Under the pieces are notes generated by a model. The model saw only the letters and a program-made list of their open reading frames with translations. It was not told the origin of the DNA and did no database searches. From Coprinellus micaceus (lineage: Eukaryota; Basidiomycota; Agaricomycetes; Agaricales; Psathyrellaceae): 64,000 nt of DNA. The translations under genes and the position numbers were made by a program. This document shows, piece after piece, positions 1-10,822 of the stretch (its first letter is position 1; each line of letters starts with the position of its first letter). The stretch lies in assembly GCA_951394405.1 (NCBI GenBank), contig OX596334.1:5146001-5210000 (forward strand), given 5' to 3'.

Positions 1-792
1 CGCCAATAATTCTCGAGAGTTGCCCAACTCTGAGCCAAATTGAACCTGGGCGGGCCCTGTTTGTGTCTGTTATTTTGAAAAGCCTAAGACCTCGGTCACC
101 TCGTGCCCTGCCCAAAGAAGTAACTGCTGGAAGACTGCTCTGCAGATGGTTGTCAAGTTCGATTTCGTCAACTCGAACTCCACTGCCGACGTCCATCCTC
201 ATCTGCAAACCCACAGCACCGTCATGTTATGCCCTCCTTTTCACCAAGAGACACTTTTTCTTGGTGTTGACCTTTGCAAGCTGTCTCACCTCGGATTGGG
301 TCTTCCAGCAATCTCACCCACTCTCCCGAGGTTCGAAAATTCTTCTCCACCTCATTCGGCCTCAAGTTGGCTCAACTTAAGGTTGTCGTTTTCATCGTTA
401 ACCCTCTTAGTGGGCTCAGCCCTACAGCAGTCAGTCTGATACGAGCTCAATCCAAGCTCTGCAGCGTCAACACCCATGGCGCTCCTTCACAGTGCGACTT
501 GAAGACCCCGCTTGGTACTGGGGTTGCTGGTAGACGATGGGTTCGGGTAGCGCTGGTAAGCAATGCACAGAAGACGTCATGCTTCAACTACCCCCCACTT
601 GGACTAGTAGAATTGGCCTCAGGTAACTGACACTGAAAATATCGTCTATTCAATGTTCAGAGTATCCTTTACAGCCCAACTCATACATATGCCTGTTTCC
701 AATCCCTAATCTTGGCCTTCAGGAAGCACTTTGGCACACAATTTGCGCCTGACGTCGTCAAGCTAGACAAGAAGGTCAGGAACGATCCAGAC
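1..792. other. No recognisable gene
   Basis: Several overlapping open frames of about 100 codons occur on the plus strand, but none shows a domain, a credible start or a splice pattern I can defend. I see no repeat or TIR here. Confidence 0.4.
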
Positions 793-1352
793 TCATCCCG
801 CAATGCTGCTAACCTCTAGTAATTCCAAACGATACTCATCGAGTAGACGATCATTCTCCTGGTTGCCCTGTTGGTAAGTGACGAACTCTTCCACCAAGTC
901 GTCCGCCCACTCTCCCATTTCAGATTCCATGTCCCAAGACCGCTTTGAATGACTCAGCACGACATCGCTAAGGGTGCGAGTCTGGCTTCGAAGGCTTTCC
1001 CAAAGTGCTTCATTCCTCTGAACGTCCGTGGCCGTCCTTTCGTGCTCCTGGATGGCGCCGTTGTAGAACCTAGTGGGGGTCAACGCACTGGACGAAATGC
1101 TCAGTGATGATAGGGAACATACTTCTCGACCATCACTTGATCTTGCCCTTCTGAAGTGCTGACGACCCTAATGAATACAGGCACCCCTTCACTTTCCCGA
1201 ATTATCGCAGCATTGCAACACTGGTGGTGACAGGGAAATTGCGTGATGGAGAGGAAGCGAAAGCAATCGTCACAATACCGGTGACCACAAGGGACTTGAA
1301 CACCGACGACGTTGTTCAACGTATTGAAACAAAGCTTGCATGCGGTGAGCAT
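793..1352 (-). CDS. Small RING-finger protein with helical C-terminus
   Basis: Two exons fit, 1352-1123 and 1069-793, joined across a 63-nt GT-AG intron (GTATGT donor, CTAG acceptor), giving about 168 residues in a continuous frame. The N-terminus has a RING-like zinc ligand series: CKLC at residues 5-8, CGHRYCDDC near 22-30, then a Cys/His cluster CHHQCC near 41-46. The C-terminal half is Glu/Arg-rich and probably coiled coil. RING proteins normally act as E3 ubiquitin ligases, but the second zinc half is irregular, so activity is uncertain. The ATG at 1352 gives the RING at the extreme N-terminus; an upstream exon cannot be excluded. A similar RING plus coil arrangement recurs on the plus strand near 2.8-3.6 kb. 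The domain is seen; the function is inferred. Confidence 0.6.
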
Positions 1353-1965
1353 AACGGTGGACTCAATGAGGAGGAGACCTGGCCCTCAAATGTTTCTGAC
1401 AACTGCACTTCAAACACCCGTAGAGAATCGAACATCCCGATCCGTTTTATCCCAACCCCATCTGCCCACACAAAGAAGGAAACTCACTGCGGCACGTTTG
1501 GCTTAAAAGTTGAGTTGATGCTGGAGAGTTCGACCTGAGATCATTTGGATGCTACAGAGATTTGGGAAGGTATTGCATCACCACCGATGCGATTATTATC
1601 ACACCCGTCAGTCTTTCTCTGTTCTTCTTTCTCTCGCAAAAAAATCCGAGCCTTTCACAGTCTGGCGATATAACCTGCTGTCCCCTCTGTACCATGCCTC
1701 CAGTTGCACTTCCCTTCCCCGTCCCTCAATCAAGTCACCACTACTCACTATGCCTCTGACGAGGGATACAGGACCCCCTGCAATTCGGGTAGCTCGGAGG
1801 ATAGTGCGCTATCATATCCGTTTTCCCTTCCCAGACTCTCAGAATCTGTGCCTTTGCTAATCTTCCGTTCTTCAGCCGACGCTGCAGATCCTGAGAGGGC
1901 TACTCTTCCATGTCAGTAGTGCTTGTGGAGCCTTTGTCTCCGTTCCCACCCTATCAAATCCATCC
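1353..1965. other. No confidently supported gene
   Basis: Plus-strand frames between 1550 and 1919 shift repeatedly. An acidic, Ser-rich stretch around 1756-1900 might be an N-terminal exon of the fragment that follows. I cannot fix a model. Confidence 0.3.
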
Positions 1966-1968
1966 AGC

Positions 1969-2325
1969 TTGCAGCGGTTCCCTTGCATCGAAGCTATCCT
2001 TGGCACGTGGGCAGGTGTCCACGATTGTGTCGTTTGTGTGGTCACCGACCAAGGAGAGGAACATAAGTACCTTGTGTCCTGCCAATTTGGCCAGCCCCTC
2101 GCAAGAAATCGTGCTCTTCAGGTCTTAGCTCCCAATGGAGACCGGGTGGGTTCGGTGCTGGTCATGAAGATGGGGCAACAGTCTACCTTTGTGAGGCTGT
2201 CCGGTGCAGACAAGGACATGGCTACCTTGGCCATGATCAGGTGCGACTCTTACTCTCCGAGATTGTCATGGTTTGGCGCTCATGTCCCCTACCTGCCTCT
2301 CCAGGTTTGTCAATGCCTGCGATGA
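1969..2325 (+). pseudogene. Hypothetical agaric protein fragment
   Basis: An open frame of about 110 codons follows a plausible acceptor (TTGCAG at about 1973-1978). It has the character of real coding sequence, including a basic-hydrophobic stretch reading VLVMKMG and a Gly/Asp-rich turn. I recognise the general look of a multi-copy agaric protein but cannot name a domain. Downstream frames contain several stops before the MITE at 2534, so this is probably the remains of a larger gene. Confidence 0.3.
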
Positions 2326-2533
2326 ACCAGAGCTTCCATACTCCATCGATTCGATCTGACCAGGATCTGTCGTGTCACACCTGAATTGCCATATCCATAC
2401 TTTTCTTCTCGTTTTCGTTGAAATATACCTTGTGCCTGACCACTCTTCGGGGAAATTGACTCCACAAGTGAGCATGTGTCAATCAATGTGAACGGTTTAT
2501 TGTTTGGGGACACCGCTTTGCCCTGGATCGATA

Positions 2534-2784
2534 CATCTCAGTCACTATGGAACGACCCCCTTGAAGGCCTATTAATTTAGTGTTCCAATGGGGCCTTAAG
2601 TGTAGAACGATGCAAGTATGACCCACTTACAGGTGCGTATATTGTATACCCTACTTACTTTCAATCTAACATCGAACTCTCCCCACTTACAGTGGGTCAT
2701 ACTTGCATCGTTCTACACTTAAGGCCCCATTGGAACACTAAATTAATAGGCCTTCAAGGGGGTCGTTCCATAGTGACTGAGATG
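2534..2784. mobile_element. Palindromic MITE, family A copy 1 (hAT-like)
   Basis: The element is 251 bp with 93-bp terminal inverted repeats (2534-2626 and 2692-2784) that begin CATCTCAGTCACTATGGAAC. It is flanked by a perfect 8-bp duplication GATCGATA (2526-2533 and 2785-2792). An 8-bp TSD with TIRs starting CA is the hAT signature. The outer ~67 bp match the larger elements at 27195-28482 and 37581-37771, while the interior is different, so these are members of one TIR family with exchanged centres. There is no coding capacity. An 11-bp direct repeat (CCCACTTACAG) bounds the loop. Confidence 0.93.
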
Positions 2785-2785
2785 G

Positions 2786-3566
2786 ATCGATATGAGTGCC
2801 TAAGCCATAAATCAGAAGAGGTACTTTGTGACCCAGAGTTCTTCCCGCCCACCTCAATGCCCGGCACTGCAGTGAGCGTAAACGATGCAGCCTCTGTGAC
2901 CGACTCCGATGTTTCCACAGTGATTGTTTCTAGCGACAACGATACCGACTCAGTGGTCGACATAACCCCAGCCCCAAGTGCGCCCACTCCCACCGCGCAT
3001 ACTATCTCGTGCAACGCTCTGCACTGTGAGCTCCACATTTTCAGTGAAATAAAGATGTATCCAACGACGTGTTGCCGTGAGTCATGCTGCAATCTTGATT
3101 GGTCTCCACTCGCTGACACCGCACGAAAAAACTTTAGAAATGTCCGTTTGTCAATTGTGTCTGGCCGCTGCACGACGGAACGGATCCCGCTTTCCGATCC
3201 CAGCCTGTCGCACACCTTTACCAGATAGTGTGGGACCTCTGTTCCTCTCCGACGATCCGTCAGAAACTGCCTCCCAGGAGTGTGACTTCAGGAGGATTAA
3301 GATACTCGAAGGGTACGTGAGGGGTGCCTCCACCTTAGCACATCGTCGGTTAACCATTCTCAAACGTGTGTAGGACCCCGAGGTATCAGGAGTTGATGGA
3401 GGAGAGCAAGCTTTTGGAGGCGAAGTCGACCCTCCAGAAAAAGCAAATAGAGGGGCATAATCGGATGCACACCATTTTGGCCGATCAGATTGTTCAGTCT
3501 AGCAATAGGACAGAGGCAGTCCTGCAGGAGACAGACACATGCAAGGAAATGATTCAGCAGCTGTGA
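2786..3566 (+). CDS. Possible degenerate RING/coiled-coil protein
   Basis: A Ser/Asp/Val-rich acidic stretch (about 2830-2990) leads into a Cys-rich segment (about 3000-3230) spread over two frames. It contains CNALHC, CC...CC and CQLC spacing and an ACRTPL motif like the final zinc pair of a RING. This is followed by an EK/Q-rich coiled coil (3366-3566). The layout parallels the minus-strand RING gene at 793-1352. Exon joins are not clean and the zinc ligands are incomplete, so this may be a pseudogene. The family 'A' MITE sits immediately upstream, possibly in the same gene. Confidence 0.35.
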
Positions 3567-3925
3567 ACTGAAACACGGAACATCTTGGTTTCAAACGAGT
3601 CTCTGAAAGCCGAGATCGAAGCTGTGAGGCGGAAGGTGAGGTTGATCACCTATCAAACGGACATTGGGACTGACTGAATATCTTGGTAGAAGCATGCCAT
3701 TACCTCCCGGCTCGATTCGGGGGGAGGTAGCATCTCGTAGGGTCATACTATCCATCTGAGGTTGTCGGTATCCAATGTACTATATCACGTCCACAATCAC
3801 AATTTCATCTGATCACTTGCTGACCTCCAACTTGAAGTTGACTGAACCCTGCATAAATCACCCCGCCACATATAATACGTGCGTTTCCCGCCGAGCCTTT
3901 CCTCCTCCCCACACCATCACACACA

Positions 3926-5002
3926 ATGGATCTTCTCCACCCCGCCGTCCTCAATGGAGTTTGCTCAGATTTACTATCCAACGACCTCGCCTCTGCTGCC
4001 CTCTCCCACTCTCGGTTTTGCGATGCAGCACAGCGCTTGCTTTACGAGCGGTTCAAAATCAAAACCAGCACGCTCGACGCTGTTGCTGTTCTGGCCCGAA
4101 AACCCCAACTTGCCCGACATATACAAGTCCTTGACGTCCAGATCGACAAGTCTCCCTCGCTCTCCCAGCATTTCTATAGTTCTCTTAGAACCGCCATCTC
4201 AAACATGAGGGGGTTGACCTCCCTCTCGCTGTCACTTCCAGAAGAGCAGGGTTCAACCATCCTTCCGCCGGAGTCAAGCTTTCAAGAACTCCGAACCCTG
4301 ATTGCGTCATTCACTTGGGATTCGAATGTTGCCCGCTTTCTACGGTCCACCCCATAGCTCACTGCTTTGGGTCTCGATGGGCCAGATCAAGCCCCTGGTC
4401 TGGGGTGCGAATCGCTTTCTGTTGAAGTGGCATCCCACCTGTCCTTGTGGAGTGGCCCCCTTTGGACGGCTTGCACTCTTGTCCCAGGACGTCCCGTATC
4501 ATCCATTTCCATCACTACCCACCACCTCACCACCACTCTCATGGTCCCACTCACCCAGTCATCTGCTGCGGTAGCAACTCTGCGCGCCCGCGTATTGACT
4601 CCCCTCCTCCCCATCCTTGAGGTGGTGTGCAACCAATTCCCTGCGCTACAACGATTCAATCTCACCACCATGTACGAATTCTGGGAATCCAAGGAGCTGC
4701 CCTGTACAATTGTGACTCACCTTTCCTCAGGGTTAACCCACGGATGGGACTGACTGATGCATGCTCTAGCAAGCGGCGTTGGACTTGATAGAGGCTACGC
4801 TCAGTGGGTTAAAGTCACTAGCACGTGCCGAGATATGTGGGACATCTTGGAGACGATGCCCAGAATGAACACTGTCGTCTCCGACATTATGCCCCCAAAC
4901 TCGTGGCTTTTAGCCCCTGATGCTTGTGAAGGTCTGGATGCCAACGTACCGGAGGGCTTTGCTATGACATGTATCAATAACTATTCCTACTGCAGTATCT
5001 AG
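3926..5002 (+). pseudogene. F-box/LRR-like protein, nonsense-interrupted
   Basis: From the ATG at 3926 the frame reads a Leu-rich N-terminus (LHPAVLNGVCSDLL, then an Ala/Arg-rich helix) like the F-box region of agaric F-box proteins. Leu-rich segments of the 'LTSLSLSL' kind follow. A TAG at 4355-4357 breaks the frame exactly inside a 'FLRSTP-x-LTALGLDG' LRR motif; the same frame then stays open to 4753. An intron at about 4712-4769 (GTGACT donor, CTGAC branch site, TAG acceptor) would restore a further Leu-rich stretch (DLIEATLSGLKSL) before another stop. F-box proteins are substrate receptors of SCF ubiquitin ligases. Family assignment rests on composition and LRR rhythm, not a diagnostic motif. 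Confidence 0.5.
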
Positions 5003-5406
5003 CTGGGCATATTCAGACCAATGTGATGTCACAATCTAGCGAACTGGGCCAAAACATGGGCCCACATGAGACAATATGCGGCCAAGGTAGGTGAGCTGGC
5101 ACGGGCCTTGACACGGTCTCTGCTTCGTTCCCCTGCTTGTGCTGGCATCAAACACCCTTTGAACGGTAGTGTAAACTGTGGTCCTCCATATTTCCCCTGG
5201 CCGTTCTACGAACCTGGTCGGCGTTCAGTGGCATTATCGTCCCCATTTGCGGCGGTCCGCTCGGTCGCCAGGCATCAAAGTCGTTCACCGGGCCCCACGC
5301 CACAAGCCGGTGTTGTGCTGAGCCTTGGCTCATTGGTCCTAAGTTCAGGGCGGTTGTTCATGCGGGTTTGAGCTCACGCACTTGCTCTACCCTCCAATCC
5401 TCACCC
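5003..5406. other. Intergenic, nothing recognised
   Basis: Short frames only. No TIR, tandem array or splice pattern that I can support. Confidence 0.4.
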
Positions 5407-6888
5407 ATGTCGACCTCAGGGCTCCAGGAGAAAGTGATAGATAAGGAGCATATCATTGTTGTTGGAGCAGGTCAGGTCATTTGCTTAATCTAAGATTATC
5501 ATCCAGCACATCTCACCTTGATTATCTTTCAACGCGATTTCTGCACATCAGGGTTCAACGGACTGATGTGTGCTCTCGAAGCTCAAGGTCGGAAAAAGGA
5601 ACGTCAAGTAGATATCATCGCCCAAACCCTTTTAACAGATCCTCACCCAACGTCGTGGACCACTTATCTCTCTGTGGGTGATCTTCTCGATGTGATAGGG
5701 TGGGCCTCATGACATGGTGTCCTTGCAACAGCGCTGCTTTTTCGGCTGTTTGAAGAGTAATGGCTCTAATTTGGAGAAGGAAACATTCGATTACATGCTT
5801 CAGATGGCGCAGTCTAGCTCGGGGCTGCTTCATACATTTTCTCTTGCTGAATACTTCTCGATGAAAATAATTGACAAGGAGAAAATACTCGAGATACCCG
5901 GTGTAAGCTACAAGGTCACCTTTGCCCTTCACCGTCTTCACCGAAGTTTACCTTTAGATCGAAACCATACCACAAGAAGAGCTCGTCCCTGGTGCTAACC
6001 ACGGTGCGACTTTCGTCACCATCTCAATGACTCCAACTCAGCTTGCGACACAAATGCACTATGACTTCGCAAGCCAAGGGGGTCGAATATTCCGAGGAAC
6101 CGTTTGACACCTCCGAGAAGTAGTAGACGGTGGGGTATCAGCTTTCCAAGGGTCCCCGGTGAGCGAAGACTCGACCTCCCCAGCCGGTATCGCGATCTGC
6201 ATGGGTCTGGGCGCCAGGTTCCTCGGGGGGGGTAGAGGATGCCACAGTCTCCCCTGCTCAAATTCACGTTATGCGCCTTTGACTTCCAAGCCTTACAACC
6301 GGAAAGGCATTCTACGACGACGACGACGGACCCAGCCTCTTCATAGTTCCATTAGGAAACGGTGATGTGGGTAGTGCAAATCCTCCATGTGGCATCTCTA
6401 ATACCACTCTAGGTGATTCTTGGTGGAAAGGTTGAGTACGGAGGGTGGTCTGTCCCATTTGTCTACCTGAAATCCAAAACTGATCTCGTCTTTCGCCTTG
6501 GGTGACAGGAATCCAAGACCACGCCGTCAAAATATCAATGCACTGCTAGAAAGAGCGGTCAAACTGTGTCCTGACATAGTTCCACTGGAAGTCGAGAATC
6601 AAGACAGCTTCAATGTCGGATCCCTCGTTGTATGGGAGGGCTGCGATACCTTTGGAAAGAGGAAAGGAGGACCGCGCCTCGACATCAAGCACATCTGGTC
6701 CATGGAGGAATGTAGAAACATACCAATCGTCCTCAGTTACGGGTGAGTTATTGCGTTCATCCTTCACACTACCCTGACCGCTTCGCTCTTTAAGCTATGG
6801 GACCTCTGAGCTTCAGATCCATCAACAGGTTGCCAAGGTCGCAATTGACCTTCTGGAAGGGGCAATTGAGCAAGGGAGGAGTAGTTAG
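5407..6888 (+). pseudogene. D-amino-acid oxidase-like flavoprotein, decayed
   Basis: Homology is readable from end to end. ATG at 5407 and the FAD-binding start IIVVGAG join across an intron (5471-5551) to FNGL, giving the Rossmann GxGxxG. Next come VDIIAQTL, ETFDYMLQM, an intron with a GTAAGC donor after EIPG, then ATFVTISMTP, GLGARFLGG, GDVILGGKVEYGGW, NPRPRRQNI, KGGPRLD and a C-terminal IPIVLSYGYG block like the VHNYGHGG of the family. D-amino-acid oxidases oxidise D-amino acids to 2-oxo acids with FAD and O2, usually in peroxisomes. Lesions: TGA at 6105-6107 where HLREVV continues in frame, a G8 run at 6225-6232 that shifts the frame by +1 in front of VEDATV, and TGA at 6280-6282. No C-terminal SKL-type signal is visible. 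Converges with the RBR pseudogene. Confidence 0.8.
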
Positions 6889-6949
6889 ATAACTGCCATC
6901 TATTACCCTCCGGCGGTACAATATTAGCGTACATAACCCTACATATGAC

Positions 6950-8779
6950 TCAACAAGCTAAAGCACGTCGGTGCTGTGCCTCAGCCTCGGTCACTTCCAT
7001 TTCATGGCATTGGTTGACATTGTCGTAGAGTGGGCATAACTTCCAAAATGGGTCCTTTGAGCGGACGTTAAGCTCGCTCTCGCTGATCAAGTAACATGGG
7101 ACGTACATTTAGGTTGGGATCAAAATGGTCATAGCCATTAATCTCCGCCTTACAGACGTAGCACGATATGGCGCAACATGCCTTATCCGGACAAGTCATC
7201 TTGTTGCACTGAAAGAAGGGTCAGTAAAGTGGCAGGAGAGGCGATCAGTCAAGAACTCACCCCATCGAGCTTGATGAAAGCTAGTGAGACTCCGTCTTCA
7301 GCAATGTAATCATCATACACAAATGAATTACTTACCTGGATCACATTTCGGACAATTTCTCTTGAGTGCCCTCGTCATCGCTTCCTCAAGAGCAAGTCTT
7401 CCCTTATCAGCCTCGGTATCCGAGCACACTTTCGAGGGGTGTTGCCTCTTCCAACACAAGCGATAGCTGATTACCCCACATTCCTCCTTGTTACCGCACA
7501 CCATCACTGGACTCAGGCCCTTCGGGGTCTCCATGATACAAGCCCAGTCACAGAAAGGACACCCTTCCAAGCCCTCGAGATTGGCTCCTTTGAGCTCCTT
7601 CTGCTGCACAAGCCTTTCGTACAGGGCAAAGAGCTTCTCGGGAAGTTGGCGACGAAGTTCCCAAACTTCGAAGGTACCAGTGCATCCCAATATGTCAATG
7701 CAGATGAGTGCAGGGTTTTGAGCACCAAGCTCATGCTCAGCATGACGTCAGATGCACGTAGGGCAAAATGCATGCCCTTCCATGCACCGCAACATATCTG
7801 GGGATGCGTGCTGCACACAACAGCACCCACAGTCCAGCAAATCCGGTTTGTTGTGTCACACACAGGTCACATCTGTCACAGTGTGACTGTAATACCCAAG
7901 CTGAGCTCGCCTATGCATGAGCTCAGCTGTAGGGTCCAGCTCAGCTCAATAGCCCAGTACGATGGGAGGAACTCTTACCTGAGCTGAGCTCTGCATGCTC
8001 GAGCTGAGCCCCCACTGTGGGAGCAGCTCAGCTCCCCGTATCAGCTGGGCGACTCTCAGCTTAGCTGGGAATAGCTCAGCTCAGCTGGAGATGCCCCAGC
8101 TCAGAGCTGAGCTGACGCAATTTTAGCTGAGCCAGACACCAGCCCGCCAGCCCAGCCCAGCTCCCTGCCAGAGCTGGCTGGCTCTAGTCAGAGAGCTGGG
8201 GCGAGCTGGGTCCGACTAGAGCCAGCCAGCTCAGGTGACCTAGGTGTGTGAACTCTAGAAAGGGGTTATCCTAACCAGTAATCATCAGCAGAGAGTAGAA
8301 AGCGGATTTACAACGGTACATACCGAGCTTGTCCTCTTCCTCTTCCTCTTCTTTCCATCTCCCTTTCCATCGTCGCCATGGTCCTCAGCTTGTGCTTTCC
8401 TTGACTGTTGGGCCTTCTCCGAGTTGGTCAAATCCCAGGGTTGTGAAGGATGAAGATCGAGCACGTTTACCCATGCAGCGGTGTCTGCAACGGAATTGGG
8501 AGGAGGGATGGATTGCTGTGAATCGTTGCGTTTGGAAACTGGTTTTGTAGTTGAAGGTGTGGGTCTCACGACCTGTCATGGTTTTCTTGGGCTATCGGGG
8601 ACCAAAATTTGGGTGTCGGTTCACTTGAGCTTTCCTTCAGCACAGTTGAAGTGGCTGATGGTCTCGGATGTATATGTCGGGGCAGGGGCAGTGGATAGAT
8701 GGCGGTCCTCACTATCTTCCCCCTCAGAGTCAGAGAGTATGTGGCTCTCTACCTTTGCTCTCCTCTTGGAGGGAGCCAT
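6950..8779 (-). pseudogene. RBR (RING1-IBR-RING2) E3 ubiquitin ligase, decayed
   Basis: The N-terminus starts at the ATG at 8779 with a Ser/Asp-rich region and a Lys/Arg tail (KKRKRKR near 8330). An intron then holds a foldback element. RING1 follows (CGCC, CMEGHAFCPTC, about 7830-7750), then an ID/LGC helix region, the IBR (CPFC...CGNKEECG...C...CPKCDPG, about 7575-7330) and RING2 (GCNKMTC, CYVC, GYDHF, about 7220-7110). The final exon reads CPLYDN and ends at TGA 6952-6950. RBR ligases pass ubiquitin through a RING2 cysteine. Three in-frame TGA codons break it, at 8621-8623, 8576-8578 and 7748-7750 (inside RING1); each is compatible with CGA (Arg). Introns near 7270 and 7130 look normal. 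Confidence 0.82.
7846..8246. mobile_element. Family B foldback element, truncated copy 3
   Basis: These 401 bp align along their length with the right end of the 2726-bp element (about 23690-24078), but are diverged. They include the dense AGCTCAGCT/AGCTGAGCT array and the terminal GGTGACCTAGGTG (GGTGACTTAAGTG in the intact copies). The left side begins at GTTTGTTGTGTCACACAC, an internal position of the full element, so the left half is missing and no TSD is visible. It lies in an intron of the RBR pseudogene. The subterminal hairpin is retained although both arms have changed. Confidence 0.88.
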
Positions 8780-9082
8780 GGGTTTGGGTAGTTAGAGAGG
8801 TGTGGGCCAAAGGAAGGTTTGTTGATTTGATGGAGAAGTGGAATCCTGTGTATCCTCACGTGCTCGTGCATGGTCAAGAAAACAAAAGTAGAGATTGCGG
8901 TGATATATGGATACATAGCGGTGCAAGATCGATTGTCATAGATAGTGAATGGGACTCTCCTTGATCTCTTACCACGAGGTTCATCGCCTACTCCCACGCT
9001 CCTGGTACCCACCAAGAGCAAGGGATTTAGCCCTTAGAAACCTCGTAGAGCATTAGGAACAGAGTAAAAATACACCTCAGCA

Positions 9083-10822
9083 ATGGGTACAGGTATAGGA
9101 CCCAAACCCACCAAGAAGAAAGCGGGAGAAACAGCGAAGGAGTCAGCTTCTCCGAAACCGAGAGTGATGACGCGATCGAAGTCAGGTGCCAGCGGAAGTG
9201 GCAGCAGACCCAACTCCCCAGCACGAATAGAAGATAACATGGTGTTGACGAAAGAAGAAGCGCTCAAAGTCCTGACTACCGCTGGGATCATAACCGGTGA
9301 GGAGCAGGTCTTCAGCATGGATACACTAATTATGGTGATGAATCACTGGGCAACCGGAACGCTGCAGCAAAACAGGCAACAGAAACTCATGACGACCTCC
9401 GGCATGGCGGCAGCGGTGCAAGCATTCGCCGTACTGCTGAACAAATACCGGGACAGCTACGCGACCGTGCACGCCCAGATTGACGATGGGTTCAAGGTAA
9501 CGAAGGAGATTATAGAAGAGGTGGTAAGGGAAGAAGTAAGCAAACTCAAGGAAGCTACGGAGAAAGCCATTGAGGCGGTGAAGAACACTGCTAGCGAAGT
9601 CCACAACTCGATTGCAAAAGGAGCCAATCTGGCAGCAAGCAACACGCCGATGTACTCACAAATCATATCAGGAGCAGAGAACGGAACGAGGAACACAGCT
9701 GCGAGAACAGGGCGCATCGGAAGGCTAGCCATCGAAAGCAAGAAGGTTCGATTACGGCTCACGGACAAGGGAGCAGAGGCAATCCAGGGCCTCTCAGCTA
9801 TCGAGCTGAAGAGGAAAGTCCAGGATACACTGGTAAGTATGCAGGCACCGTCAAAGGTAACGATCCGACTAGTAGAAAGAAACGAAGCTGGAAAACTGGT
9901 CATCATAGAAATGGCAGACGACGCATCGACGCTATGGATCCGAGCAGGTAACAACGGAAAAACGCTAGCCACCAAGCTAGACGCCAACGTAGTGAACAAA
10001 ATATACCTCACAGTCGCTAAATTCGCCCCACTGACATTTGAGCCCATCAGAGACAGGCAGGAGCTTATCGAAGCCAATAGTCTTGCAGACGAGCACCTGG
10101 GCACGACTTGATGGATCAAACCCCCGGAACGAAGACATGAGAACCAGACTAATGGACATTTGTTCATGCAATTCACGGACCCGGATGTAGCCAACAATGC
10201 CATTCTCAAAGGATTGATCGTCCACAACCAGAAGATATCAGTCGTGAAGGCCACAAAGGACCCCCTCAAGTGCTTCAACTGCCACGCACACGGACACCGA
10301 GCATCAGATTGCAGGAAGCCCAAAACGTGCGGCAACTGTGCAAAAGAAGGCCACTCGGGAAGGAGAGGCGACCCGTGCCATGAGCCGTTCAACATGAAAT
10401 GCGCGTGCTGTGGTAAGTACGGACACGGAGCTGATATGTGGAGCCAATGTCCATTACAGTTAGCCAAACGCAAAGACTTCAAAAAATGGAACCCAGACGT
10501 TGACAGCCCCCTGTTTGACTCCCTCAAGAGCCTATGGACCGTGGATCTAACCGGTGAGACACAGCCACGAAAGAACGAGACTAACGTACTACCCACAGGG
10601 TCAAATGCGACTGGCATAGAACCAAGATGGAAACCGGCATCTCAACGTGAAGAAAAAGATGCACGAAAGGCCAAAAGCCCGAAGCGCCCAGGTCCCAGCC
10701 CACTAGCGAGAGAAGTCACCCCCACAGCAGACTCAGGCTGGCCCGAGCCTGAGCCCGAACCAAGAACACCCCAGCCTCACCCATCACTCCCGAACGAAGA
10801 GCTGATCGCCACTAGCCAATGA
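9083..10822 (+). pseudogene. LINE ORF1, gag-like with CCHC zinc knuckles
   Basis: ATG at 9083. The N-terminal part is Lys/Ser-rich, then an Ala/Glu-rich predicted coiled-coil region (about residues 120-200) and a basic RNA-binding-like core. It ends in three Cys/His clusters at about 10271-10455: CFNCHAHGHRASDC, CGNCAKEGHSGRRGDPC and CACCGKYGHGADMWSQC. This is typical of LINE ORF1 nucleic-acid chaperones. The frame is interrupted once, by TGA at 10109-10111, and resumes in the same frame (WIKPPERR...). Arg would fit the break. The stop TGA at 10820-10822 overlaps the ORF2 start in an ATGA, suggesting coupled termination and re-initiation. Confidence 0.88.
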
